A stretch of DNA of 64,000 bases from JBBPZA01 sp963797015. Lineage in GTDB: Bacteria > Actinomycetota > Thermoleophilia > Solirubrobacterales > Solirubrobacteraceae. The notes under the pieces were generated by a model. That model searched no databases and was not told the origin of the DNA. It saw only the letters and a list, made by a program, of their open reading frames with translations. The DNA lies in NCBI GenBank assembly GCA_963797015.1, contig CAWCNV010000010.1:62001-126000 (forward strand), given 5' to 3'. Position 1 is the first letter of the stretch. Each line of letters opens with the position of its first letter. The position numbers and the translations under genes are program-made. Positions 53,761 through 63,459 of the stretch are shown here, piece after piece.

Positions 53761-54222
53761 GTGGCCGCAACGAACTTGAACAGAGTGGTCCTCACGGGGA
53801 ACCTGACCCGTGATCCCGAACTGCGCTCACTACCGAGCGGAACGTCGGTCTGCAGCCTGCGGGTGGCCTGCAACACGCGTCGCAAGGACAACGCGACGGG
53901 CGAGTGGGTCGACAAGCCGAACTATTTCGACGTGACCGTGTGGGGCGCACAGGGCGAGAACTGCGCCCGCTACCTCTCGAAGGGCCGTCCGGTGGGCATC
54001 GACGGGCGCTTGGAGTGGCGCGAGTGGCAGACCCAGGACGGCCAGAAGCGCCAGTCCGTGGAGATCGTCGCCGAATCAGTCCAGTTCCTCGGCGGCCGCG
54101 AGGACGGCGGCGGAGGCGGCAACGGCTTCACGCCCCGAAGCGACGTCCCGGTCGACGAGGCGGACTTCAAGGTCTCCCAGGCAGCCCCGGCAGCAGCAGG
54201 CGAAGACGACATCCCGTTCTGA
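53761..54222 (+). CDS. ssb: Single-stranded DNA-binding protein
   Basis: 153 residues. OB fold with LNRVVLTGNLTRDPELRSLPSG and YFDVTVWGAQGENCARYLSKGRPV; Gly-rich linker; C-terminal acidic tip EDDIPF that binds partner proteins. GTG 53761 is chosen because AAAGGAG (53751-53757) lies at ideal spacing. Coats single-stranded DNA during replication and repair. Confidence 0.96.
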   Translation: MAATNLNRVVLTGNLTRDPELRSLPSGTSVCSLRVACNTRRKDNATGEWVDKPNYFDVTVWGAQGENCARYLSKGRPVGIDGRLEWREWQTQDGQKRQSVEIVAESVQFLGGREDGGGGGNGFTPRSDVPVDEADFKVSQAAPAAAGEDDIPF

Positions 54223-54245
54223 GCTCGGCGCACGCCTAGCTCAGT

Positions 54246-54280
54246 CCCGCCCCGCGTCGGACACCGCCGAGCGGGGCGGG
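54246..54280. terminator. Strong GC hairpin after ssb
   Basis: CCCGCCCCGC (54246-54255) and GCGGGGCGGG (54271-54280) form a perfect 10-bp stem with a 15-nt loop, 24 bp after the ssb stop. No T-run follows, as is common for actinobacterial hairpin terminators. It would separate rpsF-ssb from rpsR-rplI or attenuate read-through. Confidence 0.55.
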
Positions 54281-54470
54281 GCGCTCGTCAACGCGTCGGG
54301 ACACCGCGCCTGCCGGGCCGGGCGGACGCGGAGGCCGTGCCAACGAGGGCCGCTGTGAGCGGCCCGACCGGCGTCGCTACCCTTGAGCTGCCACAATGGC
54401 GCGCCGCGTCCGCCCCCGCGGGCGGGCCGCGATTGCGGCGTTTCTTCTTTCCAGGTAGCGAGACGACTTC

Positions 54471-54803
54471 ATGGCCAAGCAACGCAACCGGCGGCCGGCC
54501 CCGGCCCGGCGCAGAGACAAGAGAGGCGGCCCCGGCGCGGGCCGGCGCAAGCCCTGCCCCTTCTGCCGGGACAAGATCGAGCAGGTCGATTACAAGGATT
54601 CCGGGTCGCTCCGGCGCTTCATCTCCGAGCGCGGGAAGATCCGCTCGCGGCGGATCACCGGCGCCTGCCGCCGGCACCAGCGCCAGATCGCCCGGGCGGT
54701 GAAGCGCGCGCGCGAGCTCGCGCTGCTGCCGTACGTCGCCGACGTGCGCGAGAGCCGTGGCGAGCGCGGCGAGCGGTCGCCGCGACGCGACGACGAACGC
54801 TGA
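54471..54803 (+). CDS. rpsR: 30S ribosomal protein S18
   Basis: 110 residues. RRKPCPFCRDKIEQVDYKDS and LRRFISERGKIRSRRITGACRRHQRQIARAVKRARELALLPY regions are diagnostic (quoted in parts). It has CPFC plus a later Cys in TGAC, the zinc-binding (C+) form. A 22-residue charged C-terminal extension is present. rplI starts 2 bp after its stop. Confidence 0.95.
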   Translation: MAKQRNRRPAPARRRDKRGGPGAGRRKPCPFCRDKIEQVDYKDSGSLRRFISERGKIRSRRITGACRRHQRQIARAVKRARELALLPYVADVRESRGERGERSPRRDDER

Positions 54804-54805
54804 CC

Positions 54806-55258
54806 ATGGCGCAGGCCATCCTCCTCCAGGACGTCGACCGGCTCGGCGAGCGAGGCGAGGTCATCGACGTCGCGCCCGGCTACCTGCGCAACTACCTCAT
54901 TCCCCGCAAGCTCGCGCAGCCGTCGACGCCCGGCGCGCTGGAGGCCGCACGCAAGCGCCAGGAGGCGGCCGAGCGCGCTGCCCAGGAGGCGAGCGAGCGA
55001 GCGCAGGAGAACGCGCAGGTCCTGGGCCGCACCGTCCTGACGATCTCGCAGCAGGCGGGCGAGGACGGTCGCCTGTTCGGCTCGGTCACCGCCCAGGACA
55101 TCGTCGATGCGATCCGCGACGCCCGCGGCCTGCGCCTCGACCGTCGCAAGGTCCGGCTCGAGGACCCGATCCGCAACGTCGGGACCTACATGGTCGACGT
55201 CGAGGTCGCCGACGGCGTGACCGCGGCGGTCAAGACCATGGTCGTCGACCAGACCTAG
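54806..55258 (+). CDS. rplI: 50S ribosomal protein L9
   Basis: 150 residues. N-terminal domain MAQAILLQDVDRLGERGEVI with DVAPGYLRNYLIPRKLA, a long connecting helix rich in Ala/Glu/Arg, and a C-terminal domain with GRLFGSVTAQDIVDAI. Full length. ATG 54806 follows rpsR by 2 bp. The 188-bp gap to dnaB has no recognisable gene and may hold the dnaB promoter. Confidence 0.96.
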   Translation: MAQAILLQDVDRLGERGEVIDVAPGYLRNYLIPRKLAQPSTPGALEAARKRQEAAERAAQEASERAQENAQVLGRTVLTISQQAGEDGRLFGSVTAQDIVDAIRDARGLRLDRRKVRLEDPIRNVGTYMVDVEVADGVTAAVKTMVVDQT

Positions 55259-55446
55259 CGGCAGCGCTCGAAGGTCAGCCACCCCGGCGAAGCGCCGCGC
55301 CACCCCCCGAGGTCGGGCGGACGGTGCCGCGCGCAACCCGGTTGCGGAGCTCCGACACAGCTCTGTGCAGAAGCTGAAACGAAACTGACGGAGCTTGCGG
55401 GAAGGCTGCCCGCGCCCCGACTTTGCCCTCCTGCCCGCGACCTACC

Positions 55447-56848
55447 ATGGCCGCGGCGATGAGCGTGACGCGCGGGAACGGAGTCGGGAGCGAGGCCAAG
55501 GGCGCCGGCGTCGTCCCTCCCCACAACCTCGACGCGGAGCAATCCGTCCTCGGCGCCATCCTGCTCTCCGAGCGGCCGATGTACCGCCTCGTCATCGACG
55601 AGGGCCTGCGTCCCGACCATTTCTACCGCGACCGTCACCGCGCCATCTACGGCGCGATGCTCGCTCTCTACGAGGCCTCCGAGCCCGTCGACGCGATCAC
55701 GGTCATCGAGCACCTCCGGCAGGCGGGCGAGCTCGAGCGCATCGGCGGCCCGGACACCGTCAACGCACTCGTCGGCGCGGCCGAGGCGCCGGGGAACGTC
55801 CGCCATTACGCGCAGATCGTTCGCGACAACGCGCTCCTGCGGCGCCTGCTGAACACCGCGTACGAGATCCAGTCGAGCGTCATGACCCGCGACGGCGCGC
55901 CCCGCTCGCTGGTCGAGTGGGCCGAGAAGGCCGTGCTCGAGGTCGCGCAGGACGATCGCCAGAAGGACTTCCAGGCGATCGACGACATCCTCCACCGCGA
56001 GCTCGACAAGCTGCACCGCCTCTCCGAGGAAGGCCAGGCGCTCACCGGCACCCCGTCGGGCTTCAAGGACCTCGACGAGCTGACGGGAGGCTTCCAGCCC
56101 GGAAACCTCATCGTGATCGCGGCAAGACCGGCCATGGGTAAATCGGCCCTGGTCACGAACATCGCCGAGAACGCCGCCGTGGACCATGGGAAGTCGGTCG
56201 CGCTGTTCTCGCTGGAGATGTCCGAGGCCGAGCTCGCGCAGCGGTTCGTGGCTTCCCAGGCGAAGATCAAGGGCGAGGAGCTCCGCAAGGGGCGCGTCGC
56301 GGAGCAGCGCTGGCCCAAGATCATCCAGGCCTCCGAGCGGCTCGCGGCCGCGCCGCTGTTCATCGACGACTCCAGTGACGTCGGCGTGCTGGAGGTCCGC
56401 GCGAAGGCGCGCCGCCTGCACAGCCAGGTGCCCGGCGGGCTCGGGCTTGATCATCGTCGACTACCTGCAGCTCATGCGGGCCGACGAGCGGGTCGAGAGC
56501 CGCGTGCAGCAGGTCGGGCAGATGAGCCGCGGGCTGAAGATCCTCGCGCGCGAGCTCGACGTGCCGGTCATCGCGCTCTCGCAGCTCAGCCGTGCGGTCG
56601 AGACGCGCGGTGGCGAGAAGATCCCGGTCCTGTCGGACCTGCGAGAGAGCGGCAACCTCGAGCAGGACGCGGACCTCGTCGTGTTCATCTACCGCGAGGA
56701 GTACTACGAGGAGGACTCAGAGCGCGAGGGCGAGGCCGACCTGTTCATCGCCAAGCACCGCAACGGCCCCGTCGGCAAGGTCACGCTGACCTTCCAGAAG
56801 GAGTTCCCCAAGTTCCTCAACTTCGCGTCGTCGGAGCGCTTCGCGTGA
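55447..56848 (+). CDS. dnaB: Replicative DNA helicase DnaB, one frameshift
   Basis: About 466 residues once one surplus base is removed. N-terminal domain NLDAEQSVLGAILLSE; helicase domain with GTPSGFKDLDELTGGFQPG, Walker A ARPAMGKSAL, SLEMSEAELAQRF; then a break at 56446-56451 (GGGCTTGATC reads in frame as GGGCTGATC) before IIVDYLQLMR (Walker B), VIALSQLSRAVE and SDLRESGNLEQDADLVVFIYR. All motifs are intact either side and no intein-type sequence is inserted, so a base-calling error in an essential gene is the best reading. The start could also be ATG 55459. Its stop overlaps the next gene by 4 bp. Confidence 0.93.
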
Positions 56849-57540
56849 GCGCGGGCTGTCCCTTCGGCGTCTGCGACGGCGACGGCTGGGTCGTCGACGA
56901 GGCTACGAACACGGCGTCGCCGTGCCGCTGCCGCTCGCAGCGGATCAGCGTCAAGCGCGCACGCTCTCTGAGCGGCGTGATCCCCAGGCGCTACCGGGGC
57001 GTCTCCTTCGACCGGCCGCCGGTCACCTACATGGACGAGAAGGTCGTCTCCGCCGTCCGCCGCTACATCCGCAACCTCGACTCCAACCTCGAGCAGGGAC
57101 GCGGGCTGTGCTTCGTAGGCGACGTCGGAACGGGCAAGACCACACTCGCGATGCTCGTCTCAAAGCACGCGCTGGAGGCCGGCCGGTCCGTGGCCATCTA
57201 CTCGATGCCGCGGCTGCTCGCCGACATCCGCACCACCTACGACGAAGGCAGCGATCGCTCCTACGTCGACATGCTCGACCGCCTCGCCGCCGTCGACCTG
57301 CTCCACCTCGACGACGTCGGCGCGGAGCGGACGAGCGAGTGGGTGCTCGAGCAGCTCTACGCGATCATCAACGCGCGCTACGAGGAGGGTCGCTCGCTGC
57401 TGGTGACGACCAACGTCGAGGATCGCGACGCGCTGCGCGCGCAGATCGGCGCGCGGACCGTCTCGCGCCTGGTCGAGATGTGCGAGGACATCGGGCTGTT
57501 CGGCGCGGACCGCCGGATGGACGTGAGCACCGCCTCCTAG
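56845..57540 (+). CDS. DnaC/DnaI-like helicase-loader ATPase
   Basis: 231 residues. N-terminal Cys cluster CPFGVCDGDGWV...PCRCRS, as in DnaI-type zinc-binding loaders, then an AAA+ domain: Walker A FVGDVGTGKTTLAMLV, Walker B LLHLDDVGAE, sensor LLVTTNVED and an arginine-containing RTVSRLVEMCED. GTG start overlaps the dnaB stop, supporting a role in loading DnaB onto DNA. It resembles IstB-type proteins too, but context favours the loader. Confidence 0.85.
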   Translation: MSAGCPFGVCDGDGWVVDEATNTASPCRCRSQRISVKRARSLSGVIPRRYRGVSFDRPPVTYMDEKVVSAVRRYIRNLDSNLEQGRGLCFVGDVGTGKTTLAMLVSKHALEAGRSVAIYSMPRLLADIRTTYDEGSDRSYVDMLDRLAAVDLLHLDDVGAERTSEWVLEQLYAIINARYEEGRSLLVTTNVEDRDALRAQIGARTVSRLVEMCEDIGLFGADRRMDVSTAS

Positions 57541-57553
57541 ACTCCCCTGCGCC

Positions 57554-58873
<1,320 letters not shown>

Positions 58874-58896
58874 TCTCGCGCCGATAACGGTCGGGA

Positions 58897-60969
58897 ATGC
58901 CGAGCGTCACGCCCGCAGCCCGAACGCTGCTCGCCGTCGCGTTGGTCGCGGTCGGAGTGATAGCCCTGCACGCCACCGGCGTCGGCGGCGCGAGCCTCGA
59001 CGGCGTCGTCTACAACGGCGCCTACAACGTCGCCCTGGTCGCCGCCGCGCTGCTGTGCCTGCTGCGCGCGAGCCGCCGTCCCGGGCGCCTCGGCGAGCGC
59101 GTCGCCTGGCTGTCGATCGGCCTCGGGCTGGCGGCCTGGAGCGCGGCCGACATCGGCTGGTCGGTCCTGTATGGCGCGGACGGCTCGCCCACGTCGTTCA
59201 GCGTGGTCGACGTGGGCTACCTCCTCTACTACCTGCTGATCTTCGCCGGCCTCGGGCTGCTGATCCGCGAGCGGTCGGGCGACCTTCGCCCCAGCACGTG
59301 GCTGGACGGGATCGTCGAGGGCCTGGTCGTCGCCGCGCTCGCCGCCGCGCTGCTGGCCGGCCCGGTGCTGGACGACGGCACCGCCGGCGACGCGGGCCGC
59401 GTGGTCGTCAGCGTGGCCTACCCGATCCTCGACGTGCTGATGATCGGCTTCGTCGTCGCCGCCTTCGCCCTCTCGGGTTGGCGGCCCGGCAGGGCGTGGG
59501 CGCTGCTCGGCGCCGGCCTCGCCGTCGGCGCGCTGGCCGACGTGCTCTACCTGTACCTGGTCGCCGTCGGCGGCGGCGAAGGGCACCTGCTCGACGCTCT
59601 CTGGCCCGCGTCTGTCACGCTCATCGGGGCCGCCGCGTGGCAGCCTACGCGGCGCGCGACGGCGAGGCCGGTCGGGGCCTGGACCGTCGCCGGCTTCCCG
59701 GCGCTGGCGGCGGCGGTGGCCGGCGGGCTGCTGTTCGTCGCGGCCAACGCCGCTCTCAACCCCGTGGCGCGCGTGCTCGCGGCGGCAGCGCTCGCCGCGG
59801 CGCTGGCCCGCATGGCCCTGGCGCTCGCCGAGAACACGCGCATGCTCCATCACAGCCGGCGTGAGGCGCTCACCGACGGGCTCACGGGCCTCGGCAATCG
59901 CCGGAAGCTGATTCTCGATCTCGAGCGCGAGCTCTCCTCTCCCGAGGGCGACCACGTGCTCGCGCTGTTCGACCTCGACGGCTTCAAGCAGTACAACGAC
60001 GCCTTCGGCCACCCGGCCGGCGACGTGCTGCTGGCGCGGCTCGGAGCCAGGCTGGGCGAAGCGGTGGCCCGCGGGGGTGAGGCCTACCGGATGGGCGGCG
60101 ACGAGTTCTGCGCGCTGCTCCGCATTCCGCACCGGGCGGACCCCGCCCTTGCAGTCCAGGTCGCCGCGCGCGCCCTGAGCGAGCGCGGCGAGGGCTTCGC
60201 CGTCTCCAGCTCGTTCGGCTCGGTGGCGCTCGGCAAGGAGGCGACCGACGCGATCGGGGCGCTGCAGCTCGCCGACCGGCGCATGTACAGCCAGAAGGAC
60301 AGCCGGCGCAGCTCCGCGCGCCGGCAGGCGCGCGACGTGCTTCTCAAGGCCCTCGACGAGCGCCGTCCCGAGCTCGCCGACCACGTGCGCGACGTCGCCG
60401 AGCTCGCCGTCGGCGTGGGCGCGCGCCTGGGCATGGCCGACCAGGCGCTGGAGGAGGTCGCGCGCGCCGCCGAGCTGCACGACGTGGGCAAGGTCGCCGT
60501 TCCCGACGCGATCCTCGACAAGCCGGGACCGCTCGAGGACGACGAGTGGGCCTTCGTGCGCCAGCACACGCTGATCGGCGAGCGCATCCTCGGCGCCGCA
60601 CCGGCGCTGCGCGGCGCTGCGCAGATCGTGCGCTCGAGCCACGAGCGCTGGGACGGAACCGGCTATCCCGACGGCCTCGCCGGTGAGGAGATCCCGCTCG
60701 GCGCGCGCATCGTCGCCGTGTGCGACGCGTTTGACGCGCTGACCTCCGGGCGGCCATACCGCGCTGCGGTCGGCACGCCGGCCGCGCTCGAGCGGCTGCG
60801 CGCGGGGGCCGGCCCGCAGTTCGATCCGCGCGTGGTCGGAGCGCTGGAGGAGGAGCTGACCTCGCGGGACGGCTACGCGCCGGGGAGCACGCGCTCCTCG
60901 CCACGGCGCAGCAGGCGCCTGCCGATGACGGTTGACGCCAGCAGCGCCGCGGCCGACAGAGCGATCTGA
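58897..60969 (+). CDS. Membrane GGDEF and HD-GYP domain protein
   Basis: 690 residues. About nine to ten membrane helices fill residues 8-310. A GGDEF domain follows (DGLTGLGNRRKLILDLE, LFDLDGFKQYNDAFGH, active RMGGDEFCALL), then an HD-GYP domain with AELHDVGKVAVPDAIL, RQHTLIGERIL, SHERWDGTGYPDGLAGEEIP and CDAFDALTSGRPYR. Both catalytic signatures are intact, so it could both make and degrade cyclic di-GMP, or one domain could be regulatory. Its last 97 bases overlap the 3' end of the convergent membrane-protein gene. Confidence 0.9.
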   Translation: MPSVTPAARTLLAVALVAVGVIALHATGVGGASLDGVVYNGAYNVALVAAALLCLLRASRRPGRLGERVAWLSIGLGLAAWSAADIGWSVLYGADGSPTSFSVVDVGYLLYYLLIFAGLGLLIRERSGDLRPSTWLDGIVEGLVVAALAAALLAGPVLDDGTAGDAGRVVVSVAYPILDVLMIGFVVAAFALSGWRPGRAWALLGAGLAVGALADVLYLYLVAVGGGEGHLLDALWPASVTLIGAAAWQPTRRATARPVGAWTVAGFPALAAAVAGGLLFVAANAALNPVARVLAAAALAAALARMALALAENTRMLHHSRREALTDGLTGLGNRRKLILDLERELSSPEGDHVLALFDLDGFKQYNDAFGHPAGDVLLARLGARLGEAVARGGEAYRMGGDEFCALLRIPHRADPALAVQVAARALSERGEGFAVSSSFGSVALGKEATDAIGALQLADRRMYSQKDSRRSSARRQARDVLLKALDERRPELADHVRDVAELAVGVGARLGMADQALEEVARAAELHDVGKVAVPDAILDKPGPLEDDEWAFVRQHTLIGERILGAAPALRGAAQIVRSSHERWDGTGYPDGLAGEEIPLGARIVAVCDAFDALTSGRPYRAAVGTPAALERLRAGAGPQFDPRVVGALEEELTSRDGYAPGSTRSSPRRSRRLPMTVDASSAAADRAI

Positions 60970-61571
60970 ACGCTCAGCACGCCCTGCTCGGTCCAGTAGA
61001 CGTCCTCGAGCTCGAGCAGCAGCGCCGACTCGTCGAGCGTCAGCGCGACGCCGAAGCCGTAGGGGATCGCGAGCCACTCCTCGAGCTCAGCGTCACGGGT
61101 GGCGATCGCGACTGCACCAGAGACGAACGCGATCGTGATGCCGGGGACGAAGTGATGCACGTGTCGATCCCCGACCCGCAGGTCGCGGAACGGGCCGAAC
61201 GTGCCCCGCGAGCGGATCGTCCACGTGCTGGCCCTGACCAGCGCGAGGCTGACCACGAACGAGCCCAGTAGGTTGAGCAGCGCCGTCTCGCGCGGCGGCG
61301 AGGCGCGATAGCCCGCTACGGCGACCTCGACGGTCTGGCGCGTGGCCTCGGCGCCGGCGCCCAGCACGTCGGCGGTCTCGGCCGGCAGCGGCGCCGACCC
61401 GCGGCGCCAGACGCGCGCGAGCTCGGCGGCGAGCACCGCGCCCGTGGTCGAGCCGGCGAGTGCCGCGAGCGCGTACGTGCGCCGTCGCCGTCCGCGGCGC
61501 CGGGCGACCGTCACCGGCGAGGTCATGCGCCGCATGGCCAGGGTGCCTCTGCGCCCGACCGTCACTGCCAT
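60873..61571 (-). CDS. Hypothetical polytopic membrane protein
   Basis: 232 residues. A basic N-terminus (RRGTLAMRRMTSPVTVARRRGRRRR in parts), then about five to six helices, with conserved-looking HVHHFVPGITIAFVSGA and FGVALTLDESALLLELEDVYW segments containing clustered His and acidic residues. I recall similar integral membrane proteins in Actinobacteria but know no function. ATG 61571 overlaps the acetyltransferase stop by 10 bp, so it is the last gene of the surface-sugar unit. Confidence 0.7.
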   Translation of the reverse strand: MAVTVGRRGTLAMRRMTSPVTVARRRGRRRRTYALAALAGSTTGAVLAAELARVWRRGSAPLPAETADVLGAGAEATRQTVEVAVAGYRASPPRETALLNLLGSFVVSLALVRASTWTIRSRGTFGPFRDLRVGDRHVHHFVPGITIAFVSGAVAIATRDAELEEWLAIPYGFGVALTLDESALLLELEDVYWTEQGVLSVQIALSAAALLASTVIGRRLLRRGEERVLPGA

Positions 61572-62272
61572 CGCTCGAGCAGGTCCTCGTCGCCGACATC
61601 GCGCACGACCCGCGCGGGCACCCCCATGACCACCGCCCGCGGTGGCACGTCCTTGGTCACCAGCGCGCCGGCGGCGACGAACGCCTCTTCGCCGATCTCG
61701 ACTCCCGGCACGAGCACGGTGCCGCCGCCCACCCGGCACGCGCGGCGCAGCTGCGCGCCCACGAGCTCCTGCCCGCGCGGGTGACGGCCCATCGCGTCGT
61801 CGTTGGTGGTCGTCGCGCCGGGGCCTACGAACACGTCGTCCTCGACCACGCTCCCGGCGGTGATGTAGACCAGCGTCTGGATACGGACGCGGGCGCCGAC
61901 GACGACGTCGTTGTCCACGCTGCTGCCGTGGCCGACCACCGTCCCGGCGCCCAAGACCGCGCGCTCGCGCACCTGTGCGTGATCCCCGACGACCGCGCCC
62001 TCGCCGATGCGCGCGCCGGCGTACACCACCGCGCCGGCGCACACGGCGGCGCCGTGCTCGATCTCGAGCGCCGGCGGCGCCGCCCGGCTGGCCTGCGAGG
62101 AGGGACCGAGCCGCGGGCCCTTGCCCAGCACCGCGCCGTCCTCGACGCGCGCGCCGTCCGCGATCACCGTCCCGGGGTGGACCACGACGTGGGCGCCGAA
62201 GCGGACGTCCTCGCCGATCCGCACACCCTCGCCGAGCACCAGCCCGACGGCCGACTCAGCGCTGTGCAGCAT
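61562..62272 (-). CDS. Left-handed beta-helix N-acetyltransferase (WbpD/WlbB type)
   Basis: 236 residues of hexapeptide repeats (GLVLGEGVRIGEDVRFGAHV, then repeated V-x-x-G-A-x-I patterns) with GPGATTTNDDAMGR and a C-terminal VPPRAVVMGVPARVVR. The asparagine/aspartate loop NDD is typical of UDP-2-acetamido-3-amino-glucuronate N-acetyltransferases. With the dehydrogenase and 2-epimerase upstream it fits synthesis of a diacetamido-uronic acid for surface polysaccharide. Overlaps the dehydrogenase gene by 17 bp. Confidence 0.82.
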   Translation of the reverse strand: MLHSAESAVGLVLGEGVRIGEDVRFGAHVVVHPGTVIADGARVEDGAVLGKGPRLGPSSQASRAAPPALEIEHGAAVCAGAVVYAGARIGEGAVVGDHAQVRERAVLGAGTVVGHGSSVDNDVVVGARVRIQTLVYITAGSVVEDDVFVGPGATTTNDDAMGRHPRGQELVGAQLRRACRVGGGTVLVPGVEIGEEAFVAAGALVTKDVPPRAVVMGVPARVVRDVGDEDLLERWQ

Positions 62273-63275
62273 GCGACGCGGCTCCCCGCGCGCTGTCGTC
62301 GAGCGACTGCTGCAGGCGCTCCAGCACCGCGACCACCCGCACCCCGCTGGCGCCGTCGGTGCGCGGCGTGGCCCCCTCGCGCACGCAGGCCAGGAAGTGC
62401 TCGCACTCGAGCCGCAGCGGCTCGACGTTGGGCACGTGCGGGCTCCAGACGTCGCCCGAGCGCATGATGTACTCGCCCCAGTTGCGGGCGTCCTCGTCGA
62501 AGCCCTTGTCGTAGACCGTCACCTTGCGCTCGATCTCCATGTCGTCGAAGGTCGCCATACGCCGCGAGCCAACGACGGTGAAGCGCCGCTCCTTGTGCGG
62601 GTCGAGCCACGAGAGATGCAGGTGTGCCGCGAGACCCGACGGGAAGCGCAGGAAGCAGAACACGACGTCCTCGACTCCCGCCCGCATGTAGCACTCCCCG
62701 TGCGCGGCGACCTCGTCGGGCTCCTCGCCCGCGAGCAGGAGGGCGACCGCGACGTCGTGGGCACCGAGGCTCCAGAGCGCGTTCTCGTCGGCGCGCAGCT
62801 TGCCGAGGTTGAGACGGTTCGAATAGATGTAGTGCAGGTCCCCGAGCTCGCCCGAGCCGGCGATCGCCTTGAGGCGCTCGACGCCCGGGTGGTACTCGAG
62901 CAGATGCCCGACCATCAGCACCCGATCCGCTTCCCGCGCCGCGGCGGCCACGCGCCTGGCCTCCTCGGTGGACTGCGCGAGCGGCTTCTCGACCAGGCAG
63001 TGCTTGCCGGCCTCCAGAGCACGGGCGGCGATCGCGGAATGGGTCGGCACCGGCGTGGCGACGACGACCGCGTCGAGCTCGGGGTCGGCGAGCAGCTCGT
63101 CGACGTCCGCCGTCAGGCGGGTACCGGGCAGGCGCGCGCCGGCGCGCTCGCGGGCGCGCTCGTCCGCGTCGCACGCCCACGCGAGCTCGCAGCCGGGCAG
63201 GACGGCGAAGTTGCGGGCCAGGTTCGGGCCCCAGTACCCGAGGCCGACGACGCCGACCCGCACGGTCGGGCTCGT
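62256..63275 (-). CDS. Gfo/Idh/MocA-family sugar dehydrogenase (WbpB/WlbA type)
   Basis: 339 residues from ATG 63275. Rossmann motif VGVVGLGYWGPNLARNF, VVATPVPTHSAIAARALEAG, the catalytic Lys in CLVEKPLAQSTEEA, MVGHLLEYHPGVERLK and ENALWSLGAHDVAVAL. WbpB-type enzymes oxidise the 3-position of UDP-GlcNAc-uronic acid. The start 14 bases inside the left end of structured element B is the first with family similarity; an earlier in-frame start would read through that element. Confidence 0.85.
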   Translation of the reverse strand, partial: TSPTVRVGVVGLGYWGPNLARNFAVLPGCELAWACDADERARERAGARLPGTRLTADVDELLADPELDAVVVATPVPTHSAIAARALEAGKHCLVEKPLAQSTEEARRVAAAAREADRVLMVGHLLEYHPGVERLKAIAGSGELGDLHYIYSNRLNLGKLRADENALWSLGAHDVAVALLLAGEEPDEVAAHGECYMRAGVEDVVFCFLRFPSGLAAHLHLSWLDPHKERRFTVVGSRRMATFDDMEIERKVTVYDKGFDEDARNWGEYIMRSGDVWSPHVPNVEPLRLECEHFLACVREGATPRTDGASGVRVVAVLERLQQSLDDSARGAASHAAQR

Positions 63276-63288
63276 CATCGCGGCGATT

Positions 63289-63459
63289 CTAGGAGTCTGC
63301 GTCAAGACAGGCGGCCCGACCAGCGGCGGCCAGCCGTGGATGCCGGGCGCCGCACGCAAGCGGAGCAATGGCAGCGCCATTGCGAGCATTGCGGGTGGCG
63401 AGCCGGCGCCGCGGATGGCCGGCGATGGGCGTGCCGAACGTCTTGACGCAGGCTCTTAG
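63289..63459 (+). ncRNA. Structured intergenic element, copy B
   Basis: 171 bp between two minus-strand genes, in the same orientation to its neighbours as copy A. Arms CTAGGAGTCTGCGTCAAGAC (63289-63308) and GTCTTGACGCAGGCTCTTAG (63440-63459) pair at all 20 positions on the plus strand (18 Watson-Crick, 2 G-U). Inner hairpin GCAATGGC-AGC-GCCATTGC is at 63365-63383. Blocks shared with copy A: CGGCCCGACCA (63312-63322), 63349-63366 and 63383-63411. The right arm contains the stop codon of the 2-epimerase gene. Confidence 0.6.

Noticed and set aside
56400..56470. Intein or programmed frameshift in dnaB
   Set aside because: DnaB often hosts inteins, but the break is a single extra base with helicase motifs continuing at once on the other side; there is no insert and no clear slippery site. 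The same kind of break occurs in three other places.
63289..63459. Simple MITE or IS-derived terminal inverted repeats for elements A and B
   Set aside because: Arms have different sequences in the two copies and show only G-U deviations on one strand, and no target-site duplication is clear. Kept as a candidate structured element, with mobility still possible.
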